64,000 nt of DNA from Alkalicaulis satelles (GTDB lineage: Bacteria > Pseudomonadota > Alphaproteobacteria > Caulobacterales > Maricaulaceae): the NCBI RefSeq assembly GCF_008630495.1, contig NZ_VWOJ01000005.1:62001-126000 (forward strand). Reading direction: 5' to 3'. This document shows, piece by piece, positions 1 through 8,927 of this stretch; within the stretch, counting starts at the first letter, position 1; each line of letters opens with the position of its first letter. Position numbers and translations under genes: made by a program. Under the pieces are notes generated by a model. It had not been told where the DNA came from. It searched no databases and worked only from the letters and a program-made list of their open reading frames with translations.

Positions 1-2
1 TG

Positions 3-131
3 CGCCTGAAAGCCGGCCCGTTCGACACAAGCCAAGCCGCCGCGCGCGCTTGCGCCGCGCTGCAGGCCGAGGGACTGTGGTGCCAGACGCTTGATTTCAC
101 GGGCGAGCCGGTCGCCCCTGACGGCGCATGA
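3..131 (+). CDS. SPOR-domain protein, C-terminal fragment
   Basis: Only the last 42 codons are in the window; the gene begins before base 1 and stops with TGA at 129-131. The visible residues read RLKAGPF near the start, then an A-rich helix with ACAAL, which is the usual pattern of the second half of a SPOR (peptidoglycan-binding, septum-targeting) repeat. It lies 63 bp upstream of mipZ on the same strand. A SPOR protein beside a division-site ATPase would make sense, but the rest of the protein cannot be seen, so the family call rests on one short stretch. Confidence 0.5.
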   Translation, partial: RLKAGPFDTSQAAARACAALQAEGLWCQTLDFTGEPVAPDGA

Positions 132-194
132 CCCCTTCCCTGTGCGCCGGACTGGTGTATCCATGACGCCAGCCCGCAACAGGGTCGCCGCGCC

Positions 195-1079
195 ATGAGC
201 CATACCGACACCGCTGACCAGATCCGCACCGATGACGCCGCCCGCGCCGCGCCGCAGGGCGCTCATGTCATTGTCGTGGGCAATGAAAAGGGCGGGGCGG
301 GCAAGTCCACCATCGCCATCCATCTGGCTGTGGCGCTGTTGCGCATGGGCAAGCGGGTGGGGGTGATCGATCTTGATCTGCGCCAGGCGACGCTGACGCG
401 CTATCTGGAGAACCGTCGCCGCTGGGCGCACAAGCGCCAGGTCTCCCTGCCCATGCCGGTGGAGCGGCCCGTGCCGGCCTCGGCGTCGCGCAGCCTTGAC
501 GATGTCGAGGCCGAGGAGCGCGAGGCCTGGACGGCGGCGCTGGCCGAACTCTCGGGCGCGTGTGATTTCATCATCGTGGATGCGCCCGGCGGCGACACCC
601 ATTACGCGCGTCTGGCCCACGCCAGCGCAGACACCATTGTCACCCCGGTCAATGACAGTTTTGTCGATTTCGCCCTTCTGGCCGATGTGGACCCGGATAC
701 ATTCGAGGTGGGCCGGCCCAGCGTCTACGCCGCCATGGTCTGGGAAAGCCGCAAGATGAAGGCGAAGGCCACACGGCGCACGATTGACTGGGTGGTGATG
801 CGCAACCGGGTCTCCATGCTGGACGCCCACAACAAGCGCCGGGTGTGGGAGGGGCTCAAGAGCCTGTCCGAACGCATCGGCTTCCGCCTGGCGCCGGGCT
901 TTTCAGAGCGCGTCATCTATCGCGAGCTGTTCCCGGCGGGGCTCACCCTCATTGATCTCACCGAAAGCGGATCGAGCGTGGCCTTCACCATGAGCCATGT
1001 GGCCGCGCGCCAGGAATTGCGCGAGCTGATCATTATCCTCAAACTGCCAGGCCTTGCCGGCGCGCGCATGCCGTTCTGA
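195..1079 (+). CDS. mipZ: MipZ-type ParA/MinD ATPase, division-site positioning
   Basis: A 294-residue P-loop ATPase with the deviant Walker A motif GNEKGGAGKST at about residues 29-39 and a Walker B-like IIVDAPGGD segment near residue 125. The N-terminal extension, the RRRWAHKRQ stretch and overall length match MipZ rather than chromosomal ParA. In Caulobacter crescentus MipZ binds ParB near the origin, forms a bipolar gradient and inhibits FtsZ assembly so that the ring forms at midcell. No parB is adjacent, which is normal for mipZ. A J-domain membrane protein follows 14 bp downstream and is probably co-transcribed. Confidence 0.9.
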   Translation: MSHTDTADQIRTDDAARAAPQGAHVIVVGNEKGGAGKSTIAIHLAVALLRMGKRVGVIDLDLRQATLTRYLENRRRWAHKRQVSLPMPVERPVPASASRSLDDVEAEEREAWTAALAELSGACDFIIVDAPGGDTHYARLAHASADTIVTPVNDSFVDFALLADVDPDTFEVGRPSVYAAMVWESRKMKAKATRRTIDWVVMRNRVSMLDAHNKRRVWEGLKSLSERIGFRLAPGFSERVIYRELFPAGLTLIDLTESGSSVAFTMSHVAARQELRELIIILKLPGLAGARMPF

Positions 1080-1093
1080 GCGGAGGGCTTTGG

Positions 1094-1564
1094 ATGAGCC
1101 TGATCATGCCCCTTCTGGCCGCCGCCCTGGCGGTTGCGTTTCTGGCCTATGCGTTTTCGCGCATGAAAACGGCGCAGGCCGCCATGATGCTGCGCGTCTT
1201 GCTGGGACTGGTGGGCGTGGGCGCCGGGGTGGTGCTGACCGTGCGGGGCCTGGCCGTGGCGGGCATTCCGGTGCTGGCCGCAGGGCTGGGCCTTCTGGGC
1301 GCTTCGCTGCGTCCTGGTCAGGGCAGGGCGCAAGGACAAGGCCAGGACGGCGCGTCCCATGAGCAAACCCGCAGGCCCTCACGGCGCAGCACGATGACCC
1401 GGCGCGAGGCGGCGCAGATTCTCGGCGTCGCCGAAAACGCCTCCGCCGACGAGATCCGCCAGGCCCATCGCGAGCTGATGAAAAAACTCCACCCCGACGC
1501 CGGCGGATCCGGCCCCCTGGCCGCCCAGGTGCAGGAAGCAAGGGATGTGCTGCTGGGGCGGTGA
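1094..1564 (+). CDS. Membrane-anchored DnaJ-domain protein
   Basis: 156 residues. Two hydrophobic segments (about 3-21 and 34-58) are followed by a low-complexity G/Q/R linker and a C-terminal J domain from about residue 100: TRREAAQILGV, an R/K-rich helix II, the signature HPD at about residue 133, and a short C-terminal helix. This membrane plus C-terminal J-domain layout resembles TIM14/DjlA-like co-chaperones that recruit DnaK to the membrane. Start chosen at the ATG 14 bp after mipZ, preceded by GGAGGG. Client unknown; the position suggests expression with mipZ. Confidence 0.8.
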   Translation: MSLIMPLLAAALAVAFLAYAFSRMKTAQAAMMLRVLLGLVGVGAGVVLTVRGLAVAGIPVLAAGLGLLGASLRPGQGRAQGQGQDGASHEQTRRPSRRSTMTRREAAQILGVAENASADEIRQAHRELMKKLHPDAGGSGPLAAQVQEARDVLLGR

Positions 1565-1567
1565 GGG

Positions 1568-2545
1568 CTACTTCAACCGCGGCACCGCGATGCCCAGCGC
1601 CCCCGCTGGCGCGGGGCTTGGTTTGTACCGGTAGAGCTCGGCGGGGCGCCCGCCGGTGCGGCTTTCGAGCTGACCGGTGCCTTCCACGAAGCCGGCCCGG
1701 TCCAGGGCGCGGCGGAAATTCTGCTTGTGCAAGGCGAAGCCGGAGATGGATTCGGCAAGCTTTTGCAGGTGGGAGAGGGTGAACAGGTCCGGCGTCAGCT
1801 CAAACACGATGGGGCGGTATTTCACCTTGCCGCGCAGGCGCGACAGCGCGGTGGCGAGAATCCGCCGATGGTCGGAGGCCATGGCCTGGCCGGCCTGCAC
1901 GCCGCCGGCCGGTTCGCCCCGGTCGCGTGCGGCTTCCGCCACCAGCCCCGCCTCGTAGAGCAGTTCATACCGGTCCAGCGCGCGCTCTTCATTCCAGGGC
2001 GCGCCGTCCAGGCCGAACGTGGCGCGCACGCGCTGCAGGCGCGCGGCGCGCCGCCCGGGTGCGGCGGCCTCGTCGGCCCATGAGCGCAAGGCCGGCTCGA
2101 TCAGATCACTGAGCACGCCGGACCGGCCCTCGCGGTGATCCTCCCAGGGAAAGAAGCGCGTCAGCTCCACCCAGTGCGCTTCGGCGCTCTTGAGCGGGCG
2201 CGCTTCATGGGCAAGGCCCAGATATCCCACCGAAATGACGCGCGCGCCCTGGGCGCCGGCGAGTGCGGCCACCGGCGCCTCGCGGCCCATATCCCCGAAG
2301 GTGTAGAGCTGCTCCACATAGCCCAGTTCAAACCCGGTCTGGCCGCGCACCCATTCGCGCAGGCCGATCTCGAATGTGCGGTGGGCGTCCGGGTCGAACG
2401 GGCCGAAGGGCAGGGCGGCGTATTCGCCTTCCAGGCTCTCGGTGACCAGCACCTGCAGCTCGCCCTCGCCATCCGCGGCGAAGATCACCGCGTTGAGGCC
2501 GACCACCAGCCGGCCCTGTTTTTCGGGATCGATGGCCGGTTTCAT
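1568..2545 (-). CDS. Nudix-type (NrtR-like) transcriptional regulator
   Basis: 325 residues: an N-terminal Nudix-like fold (residues about 10-140), a middle linker, and a C-terminal winged-helix part from about residue 235 with FELTPDLFTLSHLQKL, LHKQNFRRALDRAGFVEGTG and RTGGRPAELYRYK, the hallmark end of NrtR-type NAD-metabolism regulators. A canonical Nudix box (GX5EX7REUXEEXGU) cannot be found; the segment around REWVRGQTGFELG is degenerate, so it probably senses a nucleotide ligand rather than hydrolysing one. Its start overlaps the stop of the HD hydrolase gene upstream by 4 bp, indicating translational coupling. The NAD link is family knowledge; the targets are not visible. Confidence 0.75.
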   Translation of the reverse strand: MKPAIDPEKQGRLVVGLNAVIFAADGEGELQVLVTESLEGEYAALPFGPFDPDAHRTFEIGLREWVRGQTGFELGYVEQLYTFGDMGREAPVAALAGAQGARVISVGYLGLAHEARPLKSAEAHWVELTRFFPWEDHREGRSGVLSDLIEPALRSWADEAAAPGRRAARLQRVRATFGLDGAPWNEERALDRYELLYEAGLVAEAARDRGEPAGGVQAGQAMASDHRRILATALSRLRGKVKYRPIVFELTPDLFTLSHLQKLAESISGFALHKQNFRRALDRAGFVEGTGQLESRTGGRPAELYRYKPSPAPAGALGIAVPRLK

Positions 2546-3165
2546 CGCGCGCGCTCACGCTCGGCGCCGGACAGTAATTGCTCGAACCGGTCGAGGAATT
2601 GCGCCTGGGCCTTTGAGGGCGGCAGGGGGTCGATGGTCAGGCGCACGCCCGCAGGCGGACGCCCGAACAGCTTGCGGGCCTCTTCCGTGGTGAAGCCAGC
2701 GATCTGGGTGGCCTCGAAGAAGGCACAGGCCTTGTCGGCGCGCTTGATGACGGCCTTGACCCCGGCAGGCAGGACGGCGGGCAGTCCGTAGCGCATGTTC
2801 ACCGCTCCCTCCAGCCGGGCCTCGACCACCTTGTAATCATAGCCCAGAGCAGCCTTGAAGGGCGAGATCATGTCGCCGATCACATATTCGGACGCGTCAT
2901 GAAGGAGCGCGCCCAGGCGCCAGGCATAGGGCCAGTCCGGCTTCAGGCGCAGGCAGACGCGCTCCACGATCACCGAATGCTCGGCCACGGAAAAAGCGTG
3001 CTCGCCAAAGGTCTGCCCGTTCCAGCGCGCCACCCGCGCCAGGCCATGGGCGATATCGGTGATCTCGATATCCATGGGCGAGGGGTCCAAAAGGTCCAGC
3101 CTGCGTCCTGACAGCATGCGCTGCCAGGCGCGGGGCGGAGGGGAGGTGGAAGGCGCGCGCGTCAA
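2542..3165 (-). CDS. HD-domain phosphohydrolase (YfbR-like)
   Basis: 207 residues. Metal-binding HD-domain residues are visible: R-W-N-G near residue 47, GEHAFSVAEHS (His) near 55-65, the HD pair in LLHDASEYVIGD near 87, and a later Asp in RADKACAFFEA. The family hydrolyses nucleoside 5'-monophosphates or similar phosphomonoesters (E. coli YfbR acts on dNMPs). Its last codons overlap the start of the Nudix regulator by 4 bp, so both are made from one transcript. Substrate in this organism is inference only. Confidence 0.75.
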   Translation of the reverse strand: MTRAPSTSPPPRAWQRMLSGRRLDLLDPSPMDIEITDIAHGLARVARWNGQTFGEHAFSVAEHSVIVERVCLRLKPDWPYAWRLGALLHDASEYVIGDMISPFKAALGYDYKVVEARLEGAVNMRYGLPAVLPAGVKAVIKRADKACAFFEATQIAGFTTEEARKLFGRPPAGVRLTIDPLPPSKAQAQFLDRFEQLLSGAERERAR

Positions 3166-3280
3166 AGGGTCTCGCTCCGGGTTATCGCTCTATGCGTTCC
3201 GTCCTATCGGGAAACAGCGTAAGTTCAAGAGAGGCTTGGCGCACAGCCGCCAGCACTGCTCCAAACGAAGGAGAGCCGAG

Positions 3281-4117
3281 ATGAAATCCGAACGCCTTCT
3301 GGTCGCCCTTCAGGGTACCGAAGCTGACGCCGCCCCGCTTGACGCCGCCCTCAAGCTCGCCGCGATCTTCGACGCCGATCTGCGCGGGGTGTTCGTGGAG
3401 CCCGATCCGGCCGCCTATATGTTGTGGACCGGTCCGGGCGCTGCGGGCGCCTCGGTGGTCTCCACCGCGCTTGATGCAGTGCGCGAGGAGGCTGACGTCT
3501 ACGCCAAGGCGGCCATGGAGCGGTTCAACACGGCTGTGGCCGCATCGGATCTGGCCGACGCGGCGAGCTTCCGGCGCATCACCGACAGCCCGGCCGAAGC
3601 CGCACAGCAGGCCCGGCTGGTGCGCCTGCTTGTGACCTGCCCCGAGGCGGCGGCGGGCAAGGGGCCGCTGGCTGATTTCACCACTGCCTGCCTGGTGGAA
3701 GAGGGCTGCCCGCTCTTTGTCCCGCGCGGCGGCGCGATCCCGGCGCGCAAGATCGCCGTGGCCTGGGACGGGTCGAAGGAAGCCGCTCGCGCCGCCTTCG
3801 CCGCCGCGCCGTTCTTCACCAAGGGTGTGGAGGTCTCCATCCTGCACAGCCCGAAAAACCTTGATTACAACGACCGCGCCGCGGCTGCGCCTAACCGGCT
3901 CGCCAACTGGCTGCGCCCGCGCGGGATCGAGGCCAAGGCCGTCGAGATCAAGCCTGACGGCTCGCTGGGGACGGCGCTGCTGGAGGCGAGCGAGGGCGCA
4001 GACCTCCTGGTGGCGGGCGCCTACGGCCAGTCGCGCATCGCCCAGTTCATTTTCGGCGGCGTCACACGCACGCTGCTGGGGGCCAAGGACGGCCCGTCGC
4101 TGCTGATTGCTCACTGA
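3281..4117 (+). CDS. Universal stress protein (tandem Usp)
   Basis: 278 residues from the ATG at 3281, which has an AAGGAG Shine-Dalgarno 7-8 bases upstream; a longer in-frame extension from 3059 runs through the neighbouring promoter region and is rejected. The C-terminal half carries a full Usp domain: IAVAWDGSKEA start and the ATP-binding pattern GAYGQSRIAQFIFGG followed by T, close to the G-2X-G-9X-G(S/T) consensus. The N-terminal half looks like a diverged first Usp repeat (ERLLVALQGTEAD). Such tandem proteins are stress-induced nucleotide binders; the exact role is unknown. It is a monocistronic gene between the HD hydrolase and amtB. Confidence 0.8.
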   Translation: MKSERLLVALQGTEADAAPLDAALKLAAIFDADLRGVFVEPDPAAYMLWTGPGAAGASVVSTALDAVREEADVYAKAAMERFNTAVAASDLADAASFRRITDSPAEAAQQARLVRLLVTCPEAAAGKGPLADFTTACLVEEGCPLFVPRGGAIPARKIAVAWDGSKEAARAAFAAAPFFTKGVEVSILHSPKNLDYNDRAAAAPNRLANWLRPRGIEAKAVEIKPDGSLGTALLEASEGADLLVAGAYGQSRIAQFIFGGVTRTLLGAKDGPSLLIAH

Positions 4118-4254
4118 ACGGCGCCCCACAGCCGTGCATGAGCGCTCCATTAGCGGGCGCCAGAGCGCTGCATTGCAACAAAATGTGCGCGGTACGCTGA
4201 CAATTCATTTCTGACACGCTCCGCTTTGCTGCAATCGCGAAGGGGAGAGCAGCG

Positions 4255-5466
4255 ATGGATGCAACAGGGTTTGCCGGCGGCGATGTGGCGTGGATCCTCA
4301 CGGCCTCGGCCCTTGTGCTGATGATGACCGTGCCGGGTCTGGCGCTGTTCTATGGCGGCATGGTGCGGCGCACCAATGTCCTGTCCACCCTGATGCAGTC
4401 TCTGGGCGCTGCGGCGCTGGTCACCCTGACCTGGGTGATTGCCGGCTATTCCTTCGCCTTCGCCGGAGACGGCGCGTTGTTTGGCGGGTTCGACCGGCTG
4501 TTCCTGTCCGGCCTGACGCTGGACAGCGATGCGGACGGGATACCCGAGAGCGCCTTCATCCTGTTCCAGCTGACCTTCGCCATCATCACCGTGGCGATCA
4601 TCGCCGGGGCGGCGGCCGAGCGCCTGCGCTTTTCGGCCTGGATGATCTTCGTGCCGGTCTGGCTGCTGGTGGTGTACGCGCCCATCGCCCACTGGGTCTG
4701 GGGCGGCGGGTTTCTCGATGAAGCCGGTGTGCTCGATTTCGCAGGCGGCGCGGTGGTTCATATCAATTCCGGCGTGGCGGGGCTTGTGCTGGCGCTCAAG
4801 CTCGGCCCCCGGCGCGGCTGGCCGCAGGAGGGAGCGCCGCCGCATAATCTTGTCCTGACCGTTATTGGCGCAGGACTGTTGTGGGTGGGCTGGTTCGGCT
4901 TCAATGGCGGCTCGGCGCTGGAGGCCAATGCCCTTGCGGCCCATGCGGCCCTGGTCACCCAGATCGCGGCGGCGTCTGCGGCGCTGGCCTGGGCGGGTCT
5001 GGAATGGGTGTTCCGGGGCAAGCCCAGCGTGCTGGGCGCGGCTTCGGGCGCGGTGGCGGGCTTGGTCGGCATTACCCCGGCGGCGGGCTATGTGGAGCCC
5101 TATGCCGCCTTCATCATCGGTGTTGCGACGGCGGCGGCAGCCTATTTCGCGGTGACCGGCCTCAAGCGGGCGCTCAAATACGATGACAGCCTGGATGCGT
5201 TCGGCCTGCATGGCGTGGGCGGGTTCGCCGGCGCGGTGCTGACAGGCGTGTTCGCTGCGACAGCCATTGGCGGCGCCTCGGGCGGGGTGGAAGGCAACTG
5301 GCTCGCGGTCTGGACCCAGACCTGGGGCGCGCTGGCGGCAGCCGCCTGGTGCGCCATCGCCACCTTCTCGATCCTGTGGGTACTCGAACGCTTCATGACA
5401 TTGCGTGTGGACGCCGAGGACGAGGTCACCGGCCTCGACATCGCGCTGCATGGGGAGAGCGCCTGA
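4255..5466 (+). CDS. amtB: Ammonium transporter (Amt/MEP/Rh family)
   Basis: 403 residues with about eleven hydrophobic segments. Family landmarks: ALFYGGMVRRTNVLST after the first helix, PIAHWVWGGGFL, the pore-lining His in GGAVVHINSGVAGL, GWFGFNGGSAL, and the second pore His in DAFGLHGVGGFAGA. It transports ammonia/ammonium across the inner membrane. Unlike many amtB genes there is no glnK/glnB PII gene beside it, so its PII partner must lie elsewhere. Start ATG at 4255 has GGGGAGA upstream. A strong terminator follows, so it is a single-gene unit. No convincing sigma-54 promoter was found in 4118-4254. Confidence 0.95.
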   Translation: MDATGFAGGDVAWILTASALVLMMTVPGLALFYGGMVRRTNVLSTLMQSLGAAALVTLTWVIAGYSFAFAGDGALFGGFDRLFLSGLTLDSDADGIPESAFILFQLTFAIITVAIIAGAAAERLRFSAWMIFVPVWLLVVYAPIAHWVWGGGFLDEAGVLDFAGGAVVHINSGVAGLVLALKLGPRRGWPQEGAPPHNLVLTVIGAGLLWVGWFGFNGGSALEANALAAHAALVTQIAAASAALAWAGLEWVFRGKPSVLGAASGAVAGLVGITPAAGYVEPYAAFIIGVATAAAAYFAVTGLKRALKYDDSLDAFGLHGVGGFAGAVLTGVFAATAIGGASGGVEGNWLAVWTQTWGALAAAAWCAIATFSILWVLERFMTLRVDAEDEVTGLDIALHGESA

Positions 5467-5499
5467 GGCGCCCTCCCATACCGGTCCTCCCTGACTGGT

Positions 5500-5532
5500 C
5501 CCCGGCGGTTCGCCCGCCGGGGATTTTTTTTT
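5500..5532 (+). terminator. Intrinsic terminator after amtB
   Basis: A 9-bp GC stem (CCCCGGCGG at 5500-5508 with CCGCCGGGG at 5514-5522), a 5-nt loop TTCGC, then A and nine T. It lies 34 bp after the amtB stop codon. Confidence 0.9.
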
Positions 5533-5611
5533 AGGGGCGAGATCAAGCCCGTGCTTCAAGTCTGCAGCTTGCGGCCCTATTCTGGGGGTCACAAAAGACA
5601 GGCTGGAGGCC

Positions 5612-6481
5612 GTGGGGTTGGATAAGCCGGGCGCATCCCGTATCGCGGAGCCTCATATCCAGCAGGCTCTGGAGGGTATCCGCGAGAGGGCGTCGGGTCC
5701 GGCCCTGCCGGCGGCCATGTCCGTCACCCTCAATTTCCACCCCGACTGGGCCTATGAAGGCGAGAGCGTGCTGGCGCGTATCGCATCCGAGGGCGTTTAC
5801 CGGTCCCAGTTCGAAACCGGGACCAGCAATGGCGGTTTGACCGCCTTTCAGGGCGGTGCGCGCTGGATGTGGGAGAGCCGCATCTTCTCCGGCGCCTACG
5901 ATAGCGCGCCCGCGCCGCTGCGCCCGAAATACGGCGCCTTGAATGATCGCGGCTCGCCTTATGGCGGGTCGCCGCGCTTCGGATCGGCCCATTTCCGTGT
6001 GCGCGCTGAAGTCCTGGAGCGCACCACGTTCTGCTTTCCCGACAGCTATCTGGACCCGGTGGATTTCGGGGTGGCCGAGCGCATGGCTCTCATTGAGCTG
6101 AAGGCTGCGCAATTGGACAATCTCGAACCGCTCGACCGCTATATTGAAGCCCATGTGCACGGGCCGCTGGAGATCGGCGCGTCCATGGACGCCCTGGTCC
6201 TCGATCCCAGCTATCGGGGCACGCAGATTGAGGCCTTCGCCAACGCCCTGGCGTGTCCGGTCGAATGGCATCCGGGCTTCAGGCTGCCGGTTGACCGGTA
6301 TGAGGACTGCGCCGCCTACCGGGGCCGGGAGGTGGCGGACCTGATCCCGGCGGTGGCGGAAAACGGCTGCATCACGCCGCGTCTGATCGGTCAGGCGCAA
6401 AACCGCGGCGTGGGGTCACCGCTTCTGCTCAAACGCCTGTGGCACTGCCTTGCCCATTTCGGCGCGCAAGGCGGGCTGTGA
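5612..6481 (+). CDS. DUF3626-family protein of unknown function
   Basis: 289 residues starting at GTG 5612, with CTGGAGG just upstream. Conserved-looking blocks are TLNFHPDW (about 39-46), YRSQFETGTSNGG (about 68-80), RPKYGALN and PRFGSAHFRV (about 108-135) and a C-terminal HPGFRLP block. These match my memory of DUF3626; the run of polar invariant residues suggests an enzyme, but no reaction is established as far as I know. It is cytoplasmic (no signal or membrane segment) and stands alone between the amtB terminator and the convergent fumC. Family assignment is from recall, not a search. Confidence 0.65.
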   Translation: MGLDKPGASRIAEPHIQQALEGIRERASGPALPAAMSVTLNFHPDWAYEGESVLARIASEGVYRSQFETGTSNGGLTAFQGGARWMWESRIFSGAYDSAPAPLRPKYGALNDRGSPYGGSPRFGSAHFRVRAEVLERTTFCFPDSYLDPVDFGVAERMALIELKAAQLDNLEPLDRYIEAHVHGPLEIGASMDALVLDPSYRGTQIEAFANALACPVEWHPGFRLPVDRYEDCAAYRGREVADLIPAVAENGCITPRLIGQAQNRGVGSPLLLKRLWHCLAHFGAQGGL

Positions 6482-6498
6482 CCGCGCGATAATCAGGC

Positions 6499-7890
6499 CT
6501 ATTTCGGCCCGATCATCTGTTCAGGGCGCACCACCTCGTCAAACTCTTCCGAGGTGACAAAGCCCAGCCGGACCGCTTCCTCGCGCAGGGTGGTGCCGTT
6601 CTTGTGCGCTGTCTTGGCTACTGTCGTGGCGTTGTCATAGCCGATCTTCGGAGCGAGCGCCGTCACCAGCATGAGCGAGCGCTCCATGATGTCGGCGATG
6701 CGCGCCTCATTGGCTTCGATGCCGATCACGCAGTTCTCGGTGAAGCTGATCGCGGAGTCAGCCAGCAGGCGGGTGGAGGTCAGCACGTTGTAGATCATCA
6801 CCGGCTTGAACACGTTGAGCTGGAAATGGCCCTGGCTGCCGGCGAACGTCACGGCGGCGTTATTGCCCATGACCTGCGTGCAGACCATGGTCATCGCCTC
6901 GCACTGGGTGGGGTTCACCTTGCCCGGCATGATGGAGGAGCCCGGCTCGTTCTCGGGCAGGGCCAGCTCGCCAATGCCGCAACGCGGACCCGAACCCAGA
7001 AGCCGGATATCGTTGGCGATCTTGAACAGCGAGACGGCGAGCGAGTTGAGCGCGCCATGGGCTTCCACCAGAGCGTCCTTGGTGGACAGCGCCTCGAACT
7101 TGTTGGGCGCCGTCCTGAAGGGCAGGCCAGTGAGATTGGCGACTTCCTCGGCGAATTTCACATCAAAGCCCGGCTTGGCGTTCAGCCCCGTGCCGACCGC
7201 CGTACCGCCCTGCGCCAGCTCGTACAAGGCGGGCAGGGCCGCTTCCACGCGCCGGATGCCATTATCGACCATGGCCACATAGGCGGAAAATTCCTGACCC
7301 AGCGTGATCGGCGTCGCATCCATCAGATGGGTGCGGCCGATCTTGATGATGTCCTTGAAGGCCCTGGCTTTGTCGTTCAGCGCATTGCGCAGCACCTGCA
7401 GGGCTGGAACCAGGGTCAGGTGCAGCTCGCGCGCAGCGGCGATGTGGGTGGCCGTCGGGAAGACATCATTGGAGGACTGGGAGCGGTTCACATGATCGTT
7501 GGGGTGAACCGGGCTTTTTGACCCCATCTCCCCGCCCAGCATTTCAATCGCGCGGTTGGAGATCACCTCGTTGGCGTTCATGTTCGATTGCGTGCCGGAC
7601 CCGGTCTGCCAGACGACCAGCGGGAAGTGATCATCCAGCTTGCCTTCGGCGACTTCCAGCGCGGCCGCCGCGATGGCTTCGCCCAGCTTCGGGTCGATAT
7701 TGTCCAGCGCCATATTGGCCTTCGCCGCGCAGTGCTTGACCACGCCCAGCGCGCGCACCAGCGGGACCGGCATGGTCTGGCCGCCAATCTTGAAATTGAT
7801 CAGCGAGCGGGCGGTCTGGGCGCCGTAATACCTGTCGGCGGGAACCTGAAGCGGGCCAAAGGAGTCGGTTTCAGTGCGCATCTGGGTCAT
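6499..7890 (-). CDS. fumC: Fumarate hydratase, class II
   Basis: 463 residues, the usual length for the iron-independent tetrameric fumarase. Visible signatures: the [14 protein letters not shown] block, the [14 protein letters not shown] active-site block, GRTHLMDA, and the superfamily signature [13 protein letters not shown] containing the catalytic-loop serine. It interconverts fumarate and malate in the TCA cycle. No class I (Fe-S) fumarase is in the window. Its start is divergent from the RusA-like gene with 81 bp between. Confidence 0.96.
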   Translation of the reverse strand: MTQMRTETDSFGPLQVPADRYYGAQTARSLINFKIGGQTMPVPLVRALGVVKHCAAKANMALDNIDPKLGEAIAAAALEVAEGKLDDHFPLVVWQTGSGTQSNMNANEVISNRAIEMLGGEMGSKSPVHPNDHVNRSQSSNDVFPTATHIAAARELHLTLVPALQVLRNALNDKARAFKDIIKIGRTHLMDATPITLGQEFSAYVAMVDNGIRRVEAALPALYELAQGGTAVGTGLNAKPGFDVKFAEEVANLTGLPFRTAPNKFEALSTKDALVEAHGALNSLAVSLFKIANDIRLLGSGPRCGIGELALPENEPGSSIMPGKVNPTQCEAMTMVCTQVMGNNAAVTFAGSQGHFQLNVFKPVMIYNVLTSTRLLADSAISFTENCVIGIEANEARIADIMERSLMLVTALAPKIGYDNATTVAKTAHKNGTTLREEAVRLGFVTSEEFDEVVRPEQMIGPK

Positions 7891-7971
7891 CGGTCAGCTT
7901 CCGGTCTTGTCTGGCGGCGTCCGCAGGCGGACAATGGGATGAGAGGCGAGTCGGACGTGTAGCACCCGGTC

Positions 7972-8394
7972 ATGGCAGATCAAGCCGCACATGAAGGCCG
8001 GGACTGGCGCGTTGAGGACTGGAACGCCCTCGACTGGCAAGGGAGAGGCAAGGTGCAGGCGGCTACGCAGAACGGTTCGCTCCATGTGCGCGTGGACGCT
8101 GTCACCTCCCAGACAAGGCGTTTCAAGAGCCTGATCGGGGAATTCTTCCGCACCGAGTTCCGCCGCGTGCGCCCGCGCTATGGCGCGTTCGAGGTGGTGA
8201 TCGAGATCGAGCGCGGTCCGGACACGCCGGTCCATGACGTGGACAATGTGGCCAAGGCCGTGCTGGACGCGCTGACCGGGGTGGTGTTCCACGACGACAG
8301 CCAGGTCGAGCGCCTGCATGTGGAGAAGGTCACCGGCGAACGCCCGCGGGTGAAAGTGCGCGCCCGCCCGATCCGGGCCGCCGAGCCGGCTTAA
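7972..8394 (+). CDS. RusA-family Holliday-junction endonuclease-like protein
   Basis: 140 residues. The acidic active-site arrangement of RusA is visible: DVDNVAKAVLDAL (Asp, Asp and Lys) at about residues 86-98 followed by VFHDDSQVERL (Asp-Asp) at about 103-113. RusA resolves four-way junctions as a dimer; it is often prophage-borne, yet no phage genes surround this copy, and many Alphaproteobacteria carry it as a chromosomal gene. Its TAA stop and the TAA stop of the convergent lipoprotein share the bases TTAA at 8391-8394. The activity is inferred from the residues. Confidence 0.8.
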   Translation: MADQAAHEGRDWRVEDWNALDWQGRGKVQAATQNGSLHVRVDAVTSQTRRFKSLIGEFFRTEFRRVRPRYGAFEVVIEIERGPDTPVHDVDNVAKAVLDALTGVVFHDDSQVERLHVEKVTGERPRVKVRARPIRAAEPA

Positions 8395-8927
8395 CCTACG
8401 CGCCGGTAAACTCCGTCAATCACCAGCTCGCCTGCGCGCGCGTCCAGATAAGCGCGAATCACGCTTTCGAGATGGTCCAGATCGCGGATGCGGCAAAAGC
8501 CGTCATCATCGGTCTCCACGCCCGCCTCTTCGCGAACGGCTTCTGACATCGCGGTGCAGTCGGGCATGTGATAGCTCACCATGGTTCCGCGCTCATAGAC
8601 GAAGGCCACGCCATAGCCATATCCGGCCTGGCCGGGGAACTGGGCGATATAGATGTCCTCGTGCAGCCGGCGGAAGCGCAATCCCTCATGGGGGAAGTTG
8701 GCGTCGCGCGAGGTTAGGCGGCGGCGCTGGTTGCGGATATCCCCGCGCCAGGCGTATCCCCCCCATTCGCTGCCATCGGGATGGGTGGGGGTGTGGATCC
8801 ATTCGCCTGCGCGGATGGGCGTGTGCGCCGCGCGCCAGCCGATCAGCTCGTCTTGCGAATAGAAACAGCCCGCCAGACACAGCGCGGCGGCCAGCATGAC
8901 CGCCGCGCGCGCCAGAACTGGCCTCAC
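8391..8927 (-). CDS. Hypothetical lipoprotein
   Basis: 178 residues. The N-terminus is a lipoprotein signal: R at position 2, a hydrophobic stretch and the lipobox LAGC with Cys at about residue 21. The mature part has no domain I recognise; it contains W, Y and G rich stretches (GEWIHTP, WGGYAWRG, GYGYGVAFVYERG). The start overlaps the stop of the aminopeptidase gene by 4 bp, so the two are likely translated from one mRNA. Function unknown. Confidence 0.7.
   Translation of the reverse strand: MRPVLARAAVMLAAALCLAGCFYSQDELIGWRAAHTPIRAGEWIHTPTHPDGSEWGGYAWRGDIRNQRRRLTSRDANFPHEGLRFRRLHEDIYIAQFPGQAGYGYGVAFVYERGTMVSYHMPDCTAMSEAVREEAGVETDDDGFCRIRDLDHLESVIRAYLDARAGELVIDGVYRRVG

Noticed and set aside
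3059-3280. Upstream extension of the universal stress protein
   Set aside because: The extra 74 codons lie opposite the HD hydrolase start and lack family similarity, while ATG 3281 has a strong AAGGAG.
4150-5592. A 480-codon open frame on the minus strand opposite amtB
   Set aside because: Composition is that of an out-of-frame shadow and it runs across the amtB terminator.
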